A stretch of DNA of 64,000 bases from Ensifer sesbaniae (GTDB taxonomy: Bacteria; Pseudomonadota; Alphaproteobacteria; Rhizobiales; Rhizobiaceae): positions 3,169,137 through 3,233,136 of the forward strand of contig NZ_JABEKU010000001.1 of the NCBI RefSeq assembly GCF_013283665.1, given 5' to 3'. Position 1 is the first letter of the stretch. Every line of letters begins with the position of its first letter. Below are positions 24,371-33,414 of this stretch, in pieces. A program made the translations under genes and the position numbers. The notes below the pieces were generated by a model. That model saw only the letters and a program-made list of their open reading frames with translations, was not told the DNA's origin and made no database searches.

Positions 24371-25042
24371 TCAATTGTGGATGCGCAACGACAGTCCGAG
24401 GCTCGGCGGGATCGGGTTCCACAAGCCTGTTCTCAAGCCTGCTTCGCGCAGTGCCCGCGCCGTCCAGGTGTTGCAGCCGAAAAGCGCATTGAAACTGCCC
24501 TCCGCTTCGAAGAAGCGGTCGTTGCCATTGTAGGAAAAGCCGTCAATCGGGACGGCAGCCCCGGCGTCACCCGTAAAGCTCTCGGCAATGAAAGCAAGCA
24601 GCCGCTCGTACCCTGCCGCGTCCAGCTCGAAGCCGGCGACGGACGCTTGCGGTTCGGCGATCCGGCCGGCGACATCCACATGCATCACCGAGCGGTCGAG
24701 CGTCAGCGCCCTGAAGACCGGTATGGTCTTCAGCTCCGACCAGGTCGGCGTTTCCAGATAGAAGGAACGCCCGCCCCAGCCGAAGATCAACCATTGTGCC
24801 TGAGGATGGGCAATCGGTACGCCGGCAGGCTCGATGAAGCCGAACCGGGCCCTCGTTTCCTCGGTCAAGGGCACGGCGATATCCGTGTGGATCGGACCCG
24901 AGAGCACCAGGATGCGCGTACCCCCTGCTCCCGCCGCGACGGCGGATGCCGGCAAAAGCGGCCGCGGCAGGAGGGTTCCGAGAACAAGCGCCAGCACCGC
25001 CGCCAGCAGGCCGATGAAAGCCCATTTCAGGCCGCGCTTCAT
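24371..25042 (-). CDS. Urease-associated conserved membrane-anchored protein (TIGR02117/DUF2459 family)
   Basis: A 223-residue protein with an N-terminal membrane anchor or signal (MKRGLKWAFIGLLAAVLALVLGTLLP). The remainder has the signatures of the family that is often found beside urease genes: SGPIHTDIAVPL, IFGWGGRSFYLETPTW, SYNGNDRFFEAEGSFNALFGCNTWTARALREAGLRTGLWNP. Its position directly downstream of ureC (17 bases) fits. The biochemical role is unknown; the conserved His, Cys and Asn residues might form a catalytic site, but this is conjecture. The domain probably faces the periplasm. Confidence 0.8.
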   Translation of the reverse strand: MKRGLKWAFIGLLAAVLALVLGTLLPRPLLPASAVAAGAGGTRILVLSGPIHTDIAVPLTEETRARFGFIEPAGVPIAHPQAQWLIFGWGGRSFYLETPTWSELKTIPVFRALTLDRSVMHVDVAGRIAEPQASVAGFELDAAGYERLLAFIAESFTGDAGAAVPIDGFSYNGNDRFFEAEGSFNALFGCNTWTARALREAGLRTGLWNPIPPSLGLSLRIHN

Positions 25043-25059
25043 GCTCGGTTCCTGCTCGC

Positions 25060-26772
25060 TCAGAACAGGAAGTAGCGCTGCGCCATCGGCACGATCGTCG
25101 CCGGCTCACAGGTCAGCAACTCGCCGTCGGCGCGTACTTCATAGGTCTCCGGATCGACCTCGATATGCGGCGTCAGGCTGTTATGGATCATCGACGCCTT
25201 GCCGATGCCGCCACGGGTGTTCCTGACGGCCACGAATTGCTTGGCGACGCCAAGCTTGGCGGCAAGCCCGGCATCCAGCGAAGCCTGCGACACGAAGGTG
25301 ACGGAGGAGCTCGTGCGGTTTTTGCCGTAAGCGGCAAACATCGGCCGGTAGTGCACCGGCTGAGGCGTCGGGATGGAGGCGTTCGGGTCGCCCATCGGCG
25401 CCATGGCGATCGAACCGCCGAGCAGCACGAAGTCCGGCTTCACGCCGAAAAAGGCCGGGTTCCAGATGACGAGATCGGCGCGCTTGCCGACCTCCAGCGA
25501 ACCGATCTCGTGGCTGAGACCGTGGGCGATCGCCGGGTTGATCGTGTATTTGGCGATATAGCGCTTTACCCGGAAATTGTCGTTGTCGCCGGTTTCCTGC
25601 GGCAAGGGCCCGCGCTGGCGCTTCATTTTGTCGGCCGTCTGCCAGGTGCGGATCGCCACTTCGCCGACGCGGCCCATGGCTTGGCTGTCGGAGGAGATGA
25701 TCGAAAACGCGCCGATATCGTGCAGGATGTCCTCGGCCGCAATCGTTTCCTTGCGAATGCGGCTCTCGGCAAAGGCGATGTCTTCGGGGATCGACGGCGA
25801 CAGGTGGTGGCAGACCATCAGCATGTCGAGATGCTCGGCCAGCGTGTTCCTGGTGTAGGGCCGCGTCGGGTTGGTCGACGACGGAATGACGTTCGGCTGG
25901 CCGCAGATCTTGATGATGTCGGGCGCGTGGCCGCCGCCGGCGCCTTCCGTGTGGAAGGCATGGATCGTGCGGCCCTTGATCGCCGCGATCGTATCCTCGA
26001 CGAAACCGCTCTCGTTCAGCGTGTCGGTGTGGATCATCACCTGCACGTCGTATTCGTCGGCCACACCCAGGCAGCAATCGATCGCCGCCGGCGTCGAGCC
26101 CCAGTCCTCGTGCAGCTTCAGCGAGGTGGCCCCGGCAAGCACCATCTCGACCAATGCGCCCGGCCGCGAGGCATTGCCCTTCCCGGCAAAGGCGATGTTC
26201 ATCGGAAAACCATCGGCCGCCTCGATCATGCGGGCGAGATGCCACGGGCCGGACGTGCAGGTGGTGGCAAGCGTGCCATGCCCCGGACCGGCGCCACCGC
26301 CCAGCATGCAGGTAAGCCCGCTGACCAGGGCCTCCTCGATCTGCTGTGGGCAGATGAAGTGGATGTGGCTGTCCATGCCGCCGGCGGTGACGATCTTGCC
26401 TTCGCCCGCAATCACCTCGGTCCCGGGACCGACGATGATGGTCACGCCCGGCTGGGAATCCGGGTTGCCGGCCTTGCCGATCCCGGCGATGCGCCCGTCC
26501 TTAAGGCCGATATCGGCCTTGACGATGCCCCAATGGTCGACGATCAGCGCATTGGTGATGACCGTATCGACGGCGCCCTCGGCACGGGTCACCTGGCTCT
26601 GCCCCATGCCGTCGCGAATGACCTTGCCGCCGCCGAATTTCACCTCCTCGCCATAGGTGGTGAAGTCCTTCTCGACCTCGATGAAGAGTTCGGTGTCCGC
26701 AAGCCGCACCTTGTCACCGACCGTCGGACCGAACATGGCGGCATAGGCCGCGCGCGACATCTTGTAGGGCAT
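25060..26772 (-). CDS. ureC: Urease subunit alpha UreC
   Basis: A 570-residue catalytic subunit that hydrolyses urea to ammonia and carbamate. The nickel-centre residues are all present: [14 protein letters not shown] (two histidines), the carbamylated lysine K219 in [27 protein letters not shown], the histidine in [16 protein letters not shown] and the aspartate near the end of the barrel. The mobile flap [22 protein letters not shown] has the flap cysteine and general-acid histidine. The length equals that of other bacterial alpha subunits. It is preceded by the GT29-like gene (three-base spacing). Confidence 0.98.
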   Translation of the reverse strand: MPYKMSRAAYAAMFGPTVGDKVRLADTELFIEVEKDFTTYGEEVKFGGGKVIRDGMGQSQVTRAEGAVDTVITNALIVDHWGIVKADIGLKDGRIAGIGKAGNPDSQPGVTIIVGPGTEVIAGEGKIVTAGGMDSHIHFICPQQIEEALVSGLTCMLGGGAGPGHGTLATTCTSGPWHLARMIEAADGFPMNIAFAGKGNASRPGALVEMVLAGATSLKLHEDWGSTPAAIDCCLGVADEYDVQVMIHTDTLNESGFVEDTIAAIKGRTIHAFHTEGAGGGHAPDIIKICGQPNVIPSSTNPTRPYTRNTLAEHLDMLMVCHHLSPSIPEDIAFAESRIRKETIAAEDILHDIGAFSIISSDSQAMGRVGEVAIRTWQTADKMKRQRGPLPQETGDNDNFRVKRYIAKYTINPAIAHGLSHEIGSLEVGKRADLVIWNPAFFGVKPDFVLLGGSIAMAPMGDPNASIPTPQPVHYRPMFAAYGKNRTSSSVTFVSQASLDAGLAAKLGVAKQFVAVRNTRGGIGKASMIHNSLTPHIEVDPETYEVRADGELLTCEPATIVPMAQRYFLF

Positions 26773-26775
26773 GGT

Positions 26776-27420
26776 TCAGGCTCCTTGGGACGAAGAAGAA
26801 AGTGGATGGAGGCGGCGAAGGCGGCCTCTTGCTGCCAGGGCATCGACATAGCGGCGCTCGGCAGCAAAGGGATGCCATTGCCACCCGACATGGCCGAAGC
26901 CGGCGAGCACGACGTCGTCATCGGCTGTCGCGACATTGGACAGGATATCGGCAATGACGACCAGGCCGCTGGACGGAACGACGTAGGGATCCGGTGAGAA
27001 GCGGGCGAGGTCATGGTCCAGTTGCTCATGCACCGCGGCGGGGACGATGCGAAAACCGCGGTTGGTCGAACGGCTGAAACTCTCGAAACCGACGGTGTAA
27101 TCGTCACAGAAATCATCGAGGTCCGGATGCGTTTTCGCCAGGGTGGCCCGCATCGCGGCAAACTTCGCACCAGTGCGGACGCACCAGATTTCGCGCGCCT
27201 TACGCACCGCCGAACTCGTCTTCCAGCGGCCGCCGCCGAGCATGGCAAGCCCGGGGCGCCCGGTGTTGCAGACGGCGACGATATCGGTCTTGCGGCCACC
27301 GGAACCGACGGAACGGCAATCATTGAAACGGACGACAAGATCGGCTGCATCGATCGTCGCGCCAGCGCCGTCAGGCACTTCGCCATTACCCACGATCATG
27401 ATGATGCGGCGCCCTTGCAC
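26776..27420 (-). CDS. Urease operon accessory protein, glycosyltransferase-29-like
   Basis: A 214-residue protein. The N-terminal stretch MIVGNGEVPDGAGATIDAADLVVRFNDCRSVGSGGRKTDIVAVCN resembles the sialylmotif L of GT29 sialyltransferases (VVGNG, ID-D-V-RFN). A second stretch, NRGFRIVPAAVH and VVPSSGLVVIADILSN, resembles sialylmotif S (P-S-S/T-G). Rhizobial genomes carry it beside ureC under the name urease operon accessory protein. It lies three bases from both neighbours and is clearly co-transcribed. Whether it transfers a sugar at all is unknown; the similarity could reflect only the nucleotide-binding fold. Confidence 0.7.
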   Translation of the reverse strand: MQGRRIIMIVGNGEVPDGAGATIDAADLVVRFNDCRSVGSGGRKTDIVAVCNTGRPGLAMLGGGRWKTSSAVRKAREIWCVRTGAKFAAMRATLAKTHPDLDDFCDDYTVGFESFSRSTNRGFRIVPAAVHEQLDHDLARFSPDPYVVPSSGLVVIADILSNVATADDDVVLAGFGHVGWQWHPFAAERRYVDALAARGRLRRLHPLSSSSQGA

Positions 27421-27423
27421 GGG

Positions 27424-27837
27424 TCAGTTTCCTTGATTTTCGAGGAATTCTTTCAATTCGGCGGTGCGCTTTTGCGTCAGGTCTGTAAGGCAGCCCGAAA
27501 CCAGCATAGGCTCCGCCTGGCCGCCTCGCGCTTGGAAGCCGGCCAGTTCACATTGGCCGTCGCGGTAACCGATCCAGGCGCGCTGGGCCTTTTTCAACGC
27601 CTCGACAGCTCCGACCTCGGCGCCCTCCAGATCGGAGTCGATCGCTTGCACTGCCGTCATCGCCTGCTTGTAGATCCTGTTCAGTTCAGCATCCGCCGCC
27701 TGGTATTCCTGATCGGCGCACATATTCAGATCCAGCTGCGCGGTTGCGTTCGCACAATCCACTTTCGGCGGTTCCTGAGCCGGCGCGGAAGCCGCGGAAA
27801 TGAGAAGCAAGCCGAGGACCGGAACCACTGCTCTCAT
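27424..27837 (-). CDS. LprI-family (DUF1311) periplasmic protein
   Basis: A 137-residue secreted protein with a signal peptide ([21 protein letters not shown]). The LprI core follows: [34 protein letters not shown] and [20 protein letters not shown], with four cysteines in conserved positions. The founding member inhibits lysozyme in Mycobacterium, and most members are of unknown role. Its start overlaps the ureB stop by four bases (ATGA), so it is translationally coupled to the urease beta subunit. Confidence 0.82.
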   Translation of the reverse strand: MRAVVPVLGLLLISAASAPAQEPPKVDCANATAQLDLNMCADQEYQAADAELNRIYKQAMTAVQAIDSDLEGAEVGAVEALKKAQRAWIGYRDGQCELAGFQARGGQAEPMLVSGCLTDLTQKRTAELKEFLENQGN

Positions 27838-28139
27838 AGCTTGCCCATCACCTGCTGGCGGAAGCCGTAGACCTCGCGCTTGCCGGAAAGGGGGATCAGC
27901 GTCACCTGGCGCGTCTGCCCCGGCTCGAAACGAACGGCCGTGCCGGCCGGAATGTCCAGTCGTCTGCCATAGGCGGCCTTCCGGTCAAACTGCAGTCCGG
28001 CGTTGGTTTCGGCGAAATGGTAGTGGCTGCCGACCTGGATCGGGCGGTCACCGGTATTGGCCACCTCGATGGTTGTCGTGTCGAGACCGGCATTGAGCTC
28101 GATCTCTCCGGCACCCGCGATGATTTCTCCTGGGATCAT
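27834..28139 (-). CDS. ureB: Urease subunit beta UreB
   Basis: A 101-residue structural subunit of the (alpha-beta-gamma)3 urease. The sequence [86 protein letters not shown] is a strong family match. The ATG at 28139 has GAGGAGAG upstream; the longer frame to 28166 is upstream of that site. It overlaps the LprI-like gene by four bases. Confidence 0.98.
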   Translation of the reverse strand: MIPGEIIAGAGEIELNAGLDTTTIEVANTGDRPIQVGSHYHFAETNAGLQFDRKAAYGRRLDIPAGTAVRFEPGQTRQVTLIPLSGKREVYGFRQQVMGKL

Positions 28140-28149
28140 GGTTCTCTCC

Positions 28150-28404
28150 TCAAGCCGCCTTCGCACCGGCGCAGCCCTCAGGCTTCAGCACCCGCTCGGT
28201 GGAGGCCGGATATTTTTCAAGCAGGGCTGCCGGGCGCACCGGCCGCCGCATGAATTCGCCGCCGCAATTCGGGCAGGCGCCGCCGAGCTTTCCATCGACA
28301 CAATCCACGCAGAAGGTGCACTCGAACGTGCAGATCATCGCCTCGCGGCTATCCGGCGGCAGGTCCTTGTCGCAGCACTCGCAATTGGGGCGCAAAGCCA
28401 GCAT
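28150..28404 (-). CDS. DUF1272 domain protein (zinc-binding, cysteine-rich)
   Basis: An 84-residue protein with the cysteine pattern C-x-C-C near the start, C-x3-C-x2-C-x2-C in [11 protein letters not shown] and C-x2-C in CPNCGGEF, followed by the family motif [22 protein letters not shown]. This is the small DUF1272 family, probably binding one or two zinc ions. It lies between ureA and ureB, ten bases from ureB. The function is unknown; a structural or regulatory role for urease expression is a guess from position. Confidence 0.85.
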   Translation of the reverse strand: MLALRPNCECCDKDLPPDSREAMICTFECTFCVDCVDGKLGGACPNCGGEFMRRPVRPAALLEKYPASTERVLKPEGCAGAKAA

Positions 28405-28464
28405 GCTTGCCTCCTGAGATCATGGGTTGGACGGATACGACCGAAAGGGCCGTGTTTCCTTCGT

Positions 28465-28767
28465 CTAGCGGATCGGTTCGTGAACGGTGACGAGCTTGGT
28501 GCCGTCGGGAAACGTCGCTTCGATCTGGATGTCGTGGATCATCTCGGGGATACCCTCCATCACCTGATCGCGCGTCAGCACCTGGGCGCCCGCCTCCATC
28601 AGTTCGGCAACCGAGCGCCCGTCGCGCGCGCCTTCGACGACGAAATCGGTGATCAGCGCGATCGCCTCCGGATGGTTGAGTTTCACGCCGCGCTCCAGGC
28701 GTCGGCGCGCGACCATCGCCGCCATGGAAATCAGCAATTTGTCCTTTTCGCGCGGAGTAAGATTCAT
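28465..28767 (-). CDS. ureA: Urease subunit gamma UreA
   Basis: A 100-residue structural subunit. The sequence [60 protein letters not shown] and VTHEP-type ending (LVTVHEPIR) identify it. GGAG precedes the ATG. Between it and ureD lie 121 bases largely made of repeat copy 3. Confidence 0.98.
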   Translation of the reverse strand: MNLTPREKDKLLISMAAMVARRRLERGVKLNHPEAIALITDFVVEGARDGRSVAELMEAGAQVLTRDQVMEGIPEMIHDIQIEATFPDGTKLVTVHEPIR

Positions 28768-28790
28768 GCGTCGCCACCGGTTGTTCGTGA

Positions 28791-28892
28791 AGCAATTCCA
28801 GGAAATCTGCGGAGCGGGTTTCCGTCAGGAATTACAGAGTTTCAATGTGTTAGATCATTTCACAGTTTCAATAAAAATATGAAATGACCTAG
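28791..28892. repeat. RIME-like repeat, copy 3, between ureA and ureD
   Basis: GCAATTCC (28792-28799) pairs with GGAATT (28828-28833), and TAGATCATTTCA (28851-28862) pairs with TGAAATGACCTA (28880-28891) with one mismatch. This is a degenerate relative of copy 2. Read on the minus strand the second arm starts with the TAG stop of ureD, as copy 2 does for ureF. Confidence 0.75.
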
Positions 28893-29722
28893 AGAACCCA
28901 GACTTTCGGCACTGTCTTCTGCTTGCGCAAGTGCGAAATGATGGGGATGAGGATTTTTCTGAGCGCGAACCCATCCGGCGCCACGAAGCGGGCAACCAGC
29001 TTGTCGCGGCCATCGACCTGGAAATGGCTGATGCCAGCGCCAGCCTCGCCGTCAAGGAGCGACCGGAGACGCGGCAACAAGGGCTCACAATCGGGACCGA
29101 CATAGAGGAGCGTGGCAAAGGCGGACGCGCCATCGAGCACCGCCCGTCGCTGACCGAGGCTGGCGATCTCTCCGGAAAGCGCCAGATTGTCCGCATGCAG
29201 CAACTTGCCCTCGACGCGGACGCGCCAGCGATCACGAAAGAGCCCGGCATGCACCACCTCCCCCATCGCCTTGCGGCCAAGAAGAACCGCCTCCACCGCC
29301 AGGAACGTCGCGTCCGCGGCAAGTTCCACGTCCAGCGAACGCGACAGCGAGGCATGGTCGAAAAGGATCGTTTCCTGCGGCAGCCAGTCGACGCGGGCGC
29401 CGGCGGCAACCTCGATACGCGTGGCCACCGCGACCGTATCGGCGCTTGCCTTGTAGATCTTCTCACAGGCCTGCGTCGTCACCGTCACATCGGTTCCCGC
29501 CCCTGCCGCCACTTCCCAAACGATGCGGTCGCCGCCGGTGAGGCCGCCGGATGAATTGATGAGCACGGCCTCCATGGAGGCATCGAAGGTCTTCGGCAGG
29601 CGGATCTTGGCGCAGCCTTCCTGGTAGAGTTCGGCAATGCGACTCTGGCCGAGCGCCGTCTTGGCGACCAGCCGGCCCTTACCCCAGGCCCGTTGCGGAG
29701 CGATGCTTGCTGCCTTGTTCAT
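28889..29722 (-). CDS. ureD: Urease accessory protein UreD
   Basis: A 277-residue scaffold protein that binds apo-urease and then UreF/UreG during nickel insertion. Family segments are [75 protein letters not shown] and [23 protein letters not shown]. It is the first gene of the locus on this strand. The TAG stop lies in repeat copy 3, and the tail before it is well conserved in character. The upstream region is described separately. Confidence 0.96.
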   Translation of the reverse strand: MNKAASIAPQRAWGKGRLVAKTALGQSRIAELYQEGCAKIRLPKTFDASMEAVLINSSGGLTGGDRIVWEVAAGAGTDVTVTTQACEKIYKASADTVAVATRIEVAAGARVDWLPQETILFDHASLSRSLDVELAADATFLAVEAVLLGRKAMGEVVHAGLFRDRWRVRVEGKLLHADNLALSGEIASLGQRRAVLDGASAFATLLYVGPDCEPLLPRLRSLLDGEAGAGISHFQVDGRDKLVARFVAPDGFALRKILIPIISHLRKQKTVPKVWVL

Positions 29723-30140
<418 letters not shown>

Positions 30141-30162
30141 GCCCGGCGATCGCTCGCCGGGC
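30141..30162 (-). terminator. Intrinsic terminator of the liv operon
   Basis: The perfect inverted repeat GCCCGGCGA and TCGCCGGGC around a TCGC loop is followed on the minus strand by TTTTC. It lies 33 bases after the stop of the binding-protein gene. Confidence 0.9.
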
Positions 30163-30195
30163 CTGACAAAGCGGACGCAATGTCCGAAATCAGAA

Positions 30196-31314
30196 CTACT
30201 CGTTCTGGAAGTAGGTGAACTTGCCGTCGTCGCCCTTCTTCCAAGTGTACATGACGTAGTCCGGGCGGGTGATGTCGCCCTTTTCGTTGTAGCCGAGTTC
30301 GCCGATTGCGGTCTTGAACGGACCCTTTGCCTTGATGGCTTCGGCAACGGCCTGCGGGTCGTTGCCGCCGGAAGCCTTCGCGGCTTCGGCGATGACCTGA
30401 AGAGCGGCATAGGAGTAGAGGGTGTAGGCTTCCGGTTCAAAGCCGGCTGCGCGGAACTTTTCGACGAGTTCCTTGGCGGCCGGGTTCTTGCGCGGATCCG
30501 GAGCGAACGTCATCAGCGTGCCGTCGACGGCGTCGCCGGCGATCGAGGCCAGTTCGTTGGAAACGATACCGTCGCCGGACATCATGGTTGCCTTGAGGCC
30601 CTGGTCCTTCATCTGGCGCATGATCAGGCCAGCCTCGGTGTGCAGGCCGCCCCAGTAGACGACCGAAACGCCGGCTTCCTTCATCTTGGCGATCAGTGCG
30701 GAGAAGTCCTTGTCGCCGATGTTGACACCTTCATAGAGGGCCTCGGTGAGGCCAGCTTCATTCATCGCCTTCTTGGTTTCGTCGGCAAGGCCCTGACCAT
30801 AGGGCGTCTTGTCGTGAACGACGGCGATCTTGGCATCCTTGAAGTTGGCGGCGAGGTACGCGCCGGCAACGGCGCCCTGCTGGTCGTCACGGCCGCAGGT
30901 GCGGAAGGTGTTCCACAGGCCGCGCTCAGTGAACTGCGGGTTGGTCGCAGAAGGCGTGATCTCCAGGATGCCGTTTTCGGCGTAGACTTCCGATGCCGGG
31001 ATCGACACGCCTGAGTTGAAGTGACCAACGACGAACTTCACGCCGTCAGCAACGAACTTGTTGGCGACCGAAATGCCCTGCTTCGGGTCCGAAACGTCGT
31101 CGCCGAGCACAAGCTTGATCTGTTCCCCGTTGATACCGCCAGCCGCGTTGATGTCGGCAGCGGCCTGTTCGGCACCTTTCTGGAGCTGTGCACCGAAGGC
31201 TGCGTTCGGGCCAGTCAGCGGGCCGGCGACACCAACGAGAATATCGGCCCAGGCGGTGCCGCTGAAGGCAACCATAGCCGTCAGCGCAACGGCCGACAGA
31301 AGAGATTTTTTCAT
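30196..31314 (-). CDS. livJ: Branched-chain amino-acid ABC transporter substrate-binding protein
   Basis: A 372-residue periplasmic binding protein with a signal peptide ([23 protein letters not shown]) and a type I periplasmic-binding fold ([62 protein letters not shown]). It is close to LivJ/LivK proteins that bind Leu, Ile and Val. The ATG at 31314 has GGGAG upstream. It is the last gene of the liv operon and has its own terminator. A 115-base gap to the DUF6867-type gene may allow a separate promoter. Confidence 0.93.
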   Translation of the reverse strand: MKKSLLSAVALTAMVAFSGTAWADILVGVAGPLTGPNAAFGAQLQKGAEQAAADINAAGGINGEQIKLVLGDDVSDPKQGISVANKFVADGVKFVVGHFNSGVSIPASEVYAENGILEITPSATNPQFTERGLWNTFRTCGRDDQQGAVAGAYLAANFKDAKIAVVHDKTPYGQGLADETKKAMNEAGLTEALYEGVNIGDKDFSALIAKMKEAGVSVVYWGGLHTEAGLIMRQMKDQGLKATMMSGDGIVSNELASIAGDAVDGTLMTFAPDPRKNPAAKELVEKFRAAGFEPEAYTLYSYAALQVIAEAAKASGGNDPQAVAEAIKAKGPFKTAIGELGYNEKGDITRPDYVMYTWKKGDDGKFTYFQNE

Positions 31315-31429
31315 CTTGTTACTCCCAAATATTCGAGCGGGTCTCGTTATCAACCTGCGCAATGCCCACCATAGTTGCGCCGGTGTTTCCTTCGCACCGG
31401 CCGCGGCGGACCGGCACGCGCTGTTCCCT

Positions 31430-31774
31430 TTATTTGGTCTTCCAAGAGAAGGGCGAAACCTTCTCGTAGAGCCAGTAGTAGATTTTGGTCATTTGCTTGG
31501 TCCGATAGTACCGGAAACCTGCGGTAGCAAACAACAAAAGCACGACCGTGTCCACGATATAGTATTGCAGGCTGAACATCGTGCCGCCAAAGAGGGCGTG
31601 ATGCACGAAACGGATCGCCAGCCCCAGCAACGCCACGTAGAGCAGCAGCCGTGGCACGCCCTGCCAGCTTTCGGCAACGCTCTTGCCGGTTCGCCAGGCG
31701 GTCCAACCGCCCATCACGCAGCTGATGAAAAAAAACTGCCAGATCGACGGTTCTTCGTAGAGAATTCCCTGCAT
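31430..31774 (-). CDS. Small membrane protein of the liv operon (DUF6867-like)
   Basis: A 114-residue protein with three hydrophobic segments ([44 protein letters not shown] and [27 protein letters not shown]) and an aromatic C-terminus ([16 protein letters not shown]). Rhizobial liv operons carry such a gene between livF and the binding-protein gene. Its role is unknown; an auxiliary membrane component of the importer is possible. It lies 24 bases downstream of livF. Confidence 0.78.
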   Translation of the reverse strand: MQGILYEEPSIWQFFFISCVMGGWTAWRTGKSVAESWQGVPRLLLYVALLGLAIRFVHHALFGGTMFSLQYYIVDTVVLLLFATAGFRYYRTKQMTKIYYWLYEKVSPFSWKTK

Positions 31775-31798
31775 GTCACTTGCTCCAGATGCAGCCCG

Positions 31799-32524
31799 TC
31801 AATGACGGCCGCCTTCGAGATAGGCCGCGCGAACTTCCGGGTTCGCCAGCAGGTCCTTGCCGGTGCCGCTCATCGTCACCCGGCCGTTGACCAGCACGTA
31901 GGCGCGATCCGAAAGCTTGAGCGCCCCAAAGGCGTTCTGCTCGACGAGGAACACCGTCAGGCCCTCCTCCTTGTTGAGTTTCTTGATCGCTTCGAAGATG
32001 CCCTTGACGATCAGCGGCGCGAGACCCAGCGACGGCTCGTCGAGAAGCAGAAGCTTCGGGCGGGCCATCAGCGCGCGGCCGATCGACAGCATCTGCTGCT
32101 CGCCGCCCGACAGCGTTCCGCCGCGTTGCGCCTGACGCTCCTTCAGTCGCGGAAAAAGCCTGAAGATCTTTTCCACGTCCTCGTCGAAATGCTTGAGGTT
32201 GTCGAGGCTCGCGCCCATCTGCAGGTTTTCGAATACGGTCATGCGCGGGAAGATGCGGCGGCCTTCCGGCGACTGAGCAATCCTCATGCGTGCGATTTCG
32301 TGGGTCGGCAGGCGCGTGATGTCATGACCGTCGAACATCACGGTGCCGGTGCGCGCCTGCGGACTGCCGCAGATCGTCATCATCAAGGTCGACTTGCCCG
32401 CACCGTTGGCACCGATCAGCGAAACGATTTCGCCGCGATGGACCTCGACGTCGACGCCGCTCAGCGCCCGAATGTTGCCGTAGTAGGTTTCGACGGCTTT
32501 CACTTGCAGCAGCGGCGCAGTCAT
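31799..32524 (-). CDS. livF: Branched-chain amino-acid ABC transporter ATPase LivF
   Basis: A 241-residue ATPase: Walker A GANGAGKST, signature LSGGEQQM, Walker B LLLLDEPSLGLAP and the H-loop in VFLVEQNAFGAL. The LivF signature YYGNIRALSGVDVEVHRGEIVSLIGANGAGKSTLMMTI is clear. It works with LivG, LivM and LivH in the inner membrane. It overlaps livG by four bases. Confidence 0.96.
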   Translation of the reverse strand: MTAPLLQVKAVETYYGNIRALSGVDVEVHRGEIVSLIGANGAGKSTLMMTICGSPQARTGTVMFDGHDITRLPTHEIARMRIAQSPEGRRIFPRMTVFENLQMGASLDNLKHFDEDVEKIFRLFPRLKERQAQRGGTLSGGEQQMLSIGRALMARPKLLLLDEPSLGLAPLIVKGIFEAIKKLNKEEGLTVFLVEQNAFGALKLSDRAYVLVNGRVTMSGTGKDLLANPEVRAAYLEGGRH

Positions 32525-33414
32525 TGCTTGGTGCCTCCCTGCCCGCCTTCGATTTCCTCGATTTGCTCGATCACCTCTTCAACCTCTTCATCCTCGACAC
32601 CCAGATAGGCCGCGATGACCTTTGGATCGTTCTTGACGAAATCCGGGGTGCCGTCGGAAATCTTCTGTCCATATTCGAGCACGACGACATGGTCCGATAT
32701 CTCCATGACCACGGACATGTCGTGCTCGATCAGCAGGATGGACGTGCCGGTGTCACGGCGGATGCCCTGCAACAGTTCATTGAGGGCATGCGATTCGCGC
32801 GGATTGAGGCCGGCCGCAGGCTCATCGAGGCAAAGCAGCTCCGGTCCCGTGCACATGGCACGGGCAATCTCCAACCGCCGCTGCGCGCCATAGGGCAGGT
32901 CCCCGGCCGGGTCGTCGGCCCGGTCGATCAGCGACGCCTTTTCGAGCCAATGCTTGGCGAGCTCGGTCGCCTCCCTGGAGGCCTGCCGATAGGCGGGGAA
33001 TCCAAGGAGCCCGAGCACGGTATAGCCCGATGCCAGCATCAGCTTGTTGTGCTGGGCGACTAAGAGGTTTTCGAGCACGGTCATGCCGGAGAACATCCGG
33101 ATGTTCTGGAACGTGCGCGCCACCTTCGCATGCTTGGTGATCTCGAAGTCCGGCAGCCGCTCCAGGAGATACTCCTTCCCGGACCGCTGCTTCATCGTGA
33201 TCATACCCATCGTCGGCTTGTAGAAGCCGGTGATGCAGTTGAACACCGTCGTCTTGCCTGCTCCGTTCGGGCCGATCAGCGCGGTGATGTCGCCGCGATG
33301 GGCCTCGAAGGAGAAGTCGTTGATCGCCATCAGACCGCCAAAGCGCATCGACAGGTGCTCAACCTTGAGAATTGGGTCTTGTGTCATTGTCATCGTCGTG
33401 GTCTCGAGGGCCAT
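32521..33414 (-). CDS. livG: Branched-chain amino-acid ABC transporter ATPase LivG
   Basis: A 297-residue ATPase with Walker A GPNGAGKTT, the LivG feature ITGFYKPTMGMI, signature PYGAQRRLEIARAM and Walker B ELLCLDEPAAGLNP. The C-terminus is unusually acidic (VEDEEVEEVIEQIEEIEGG), an extension of about 25 residues not present in most LivG proteins. The ATG at 33414 overlaps the livM stop (ATGA); a further internal ATG (MTQDPILKVEHL) is possible. It forms a heterodimer with LivF. Confidence 0.95.
   Translation of the reverse strand: MALETTTMTMTQDPILKVEHLSMRFGGLMAINDFSFEAHRGDITALIGPNGAGKTTVFNCITGFYKPTMGMITMKQRSGKEYLLERLPDFEITKHAKVARTFQNIRMFSGMTVLENLLVAQHNKLMLASGYTVLGLLGFPAYRQASREATELAKHWLEKASLIDRADDPAGDLPYGAQRRLEIARAMCTGPELLCLDEPAAGLNPRESHALNELLQGIRRDTGTSILLIEHDMSVVMEISDHVVVLEYGQKISDGTPDFVKNDPKVIAAYLGVEDEEVEEVIEQIEEIEGGQGGTKQ

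Noticed and set aside
25165-26997. Plus-strand reading frame of 610 codons opposite ureC
   Set aside because: Shadow of ureC, an enzyme with all active-site motifs in the other strand.
21198-29722. Considered whether the urease locus was recently acquired
   Set aside because: Codon and base composition look like the neighbours; no integrase, tRNA or transposase borders the locus.
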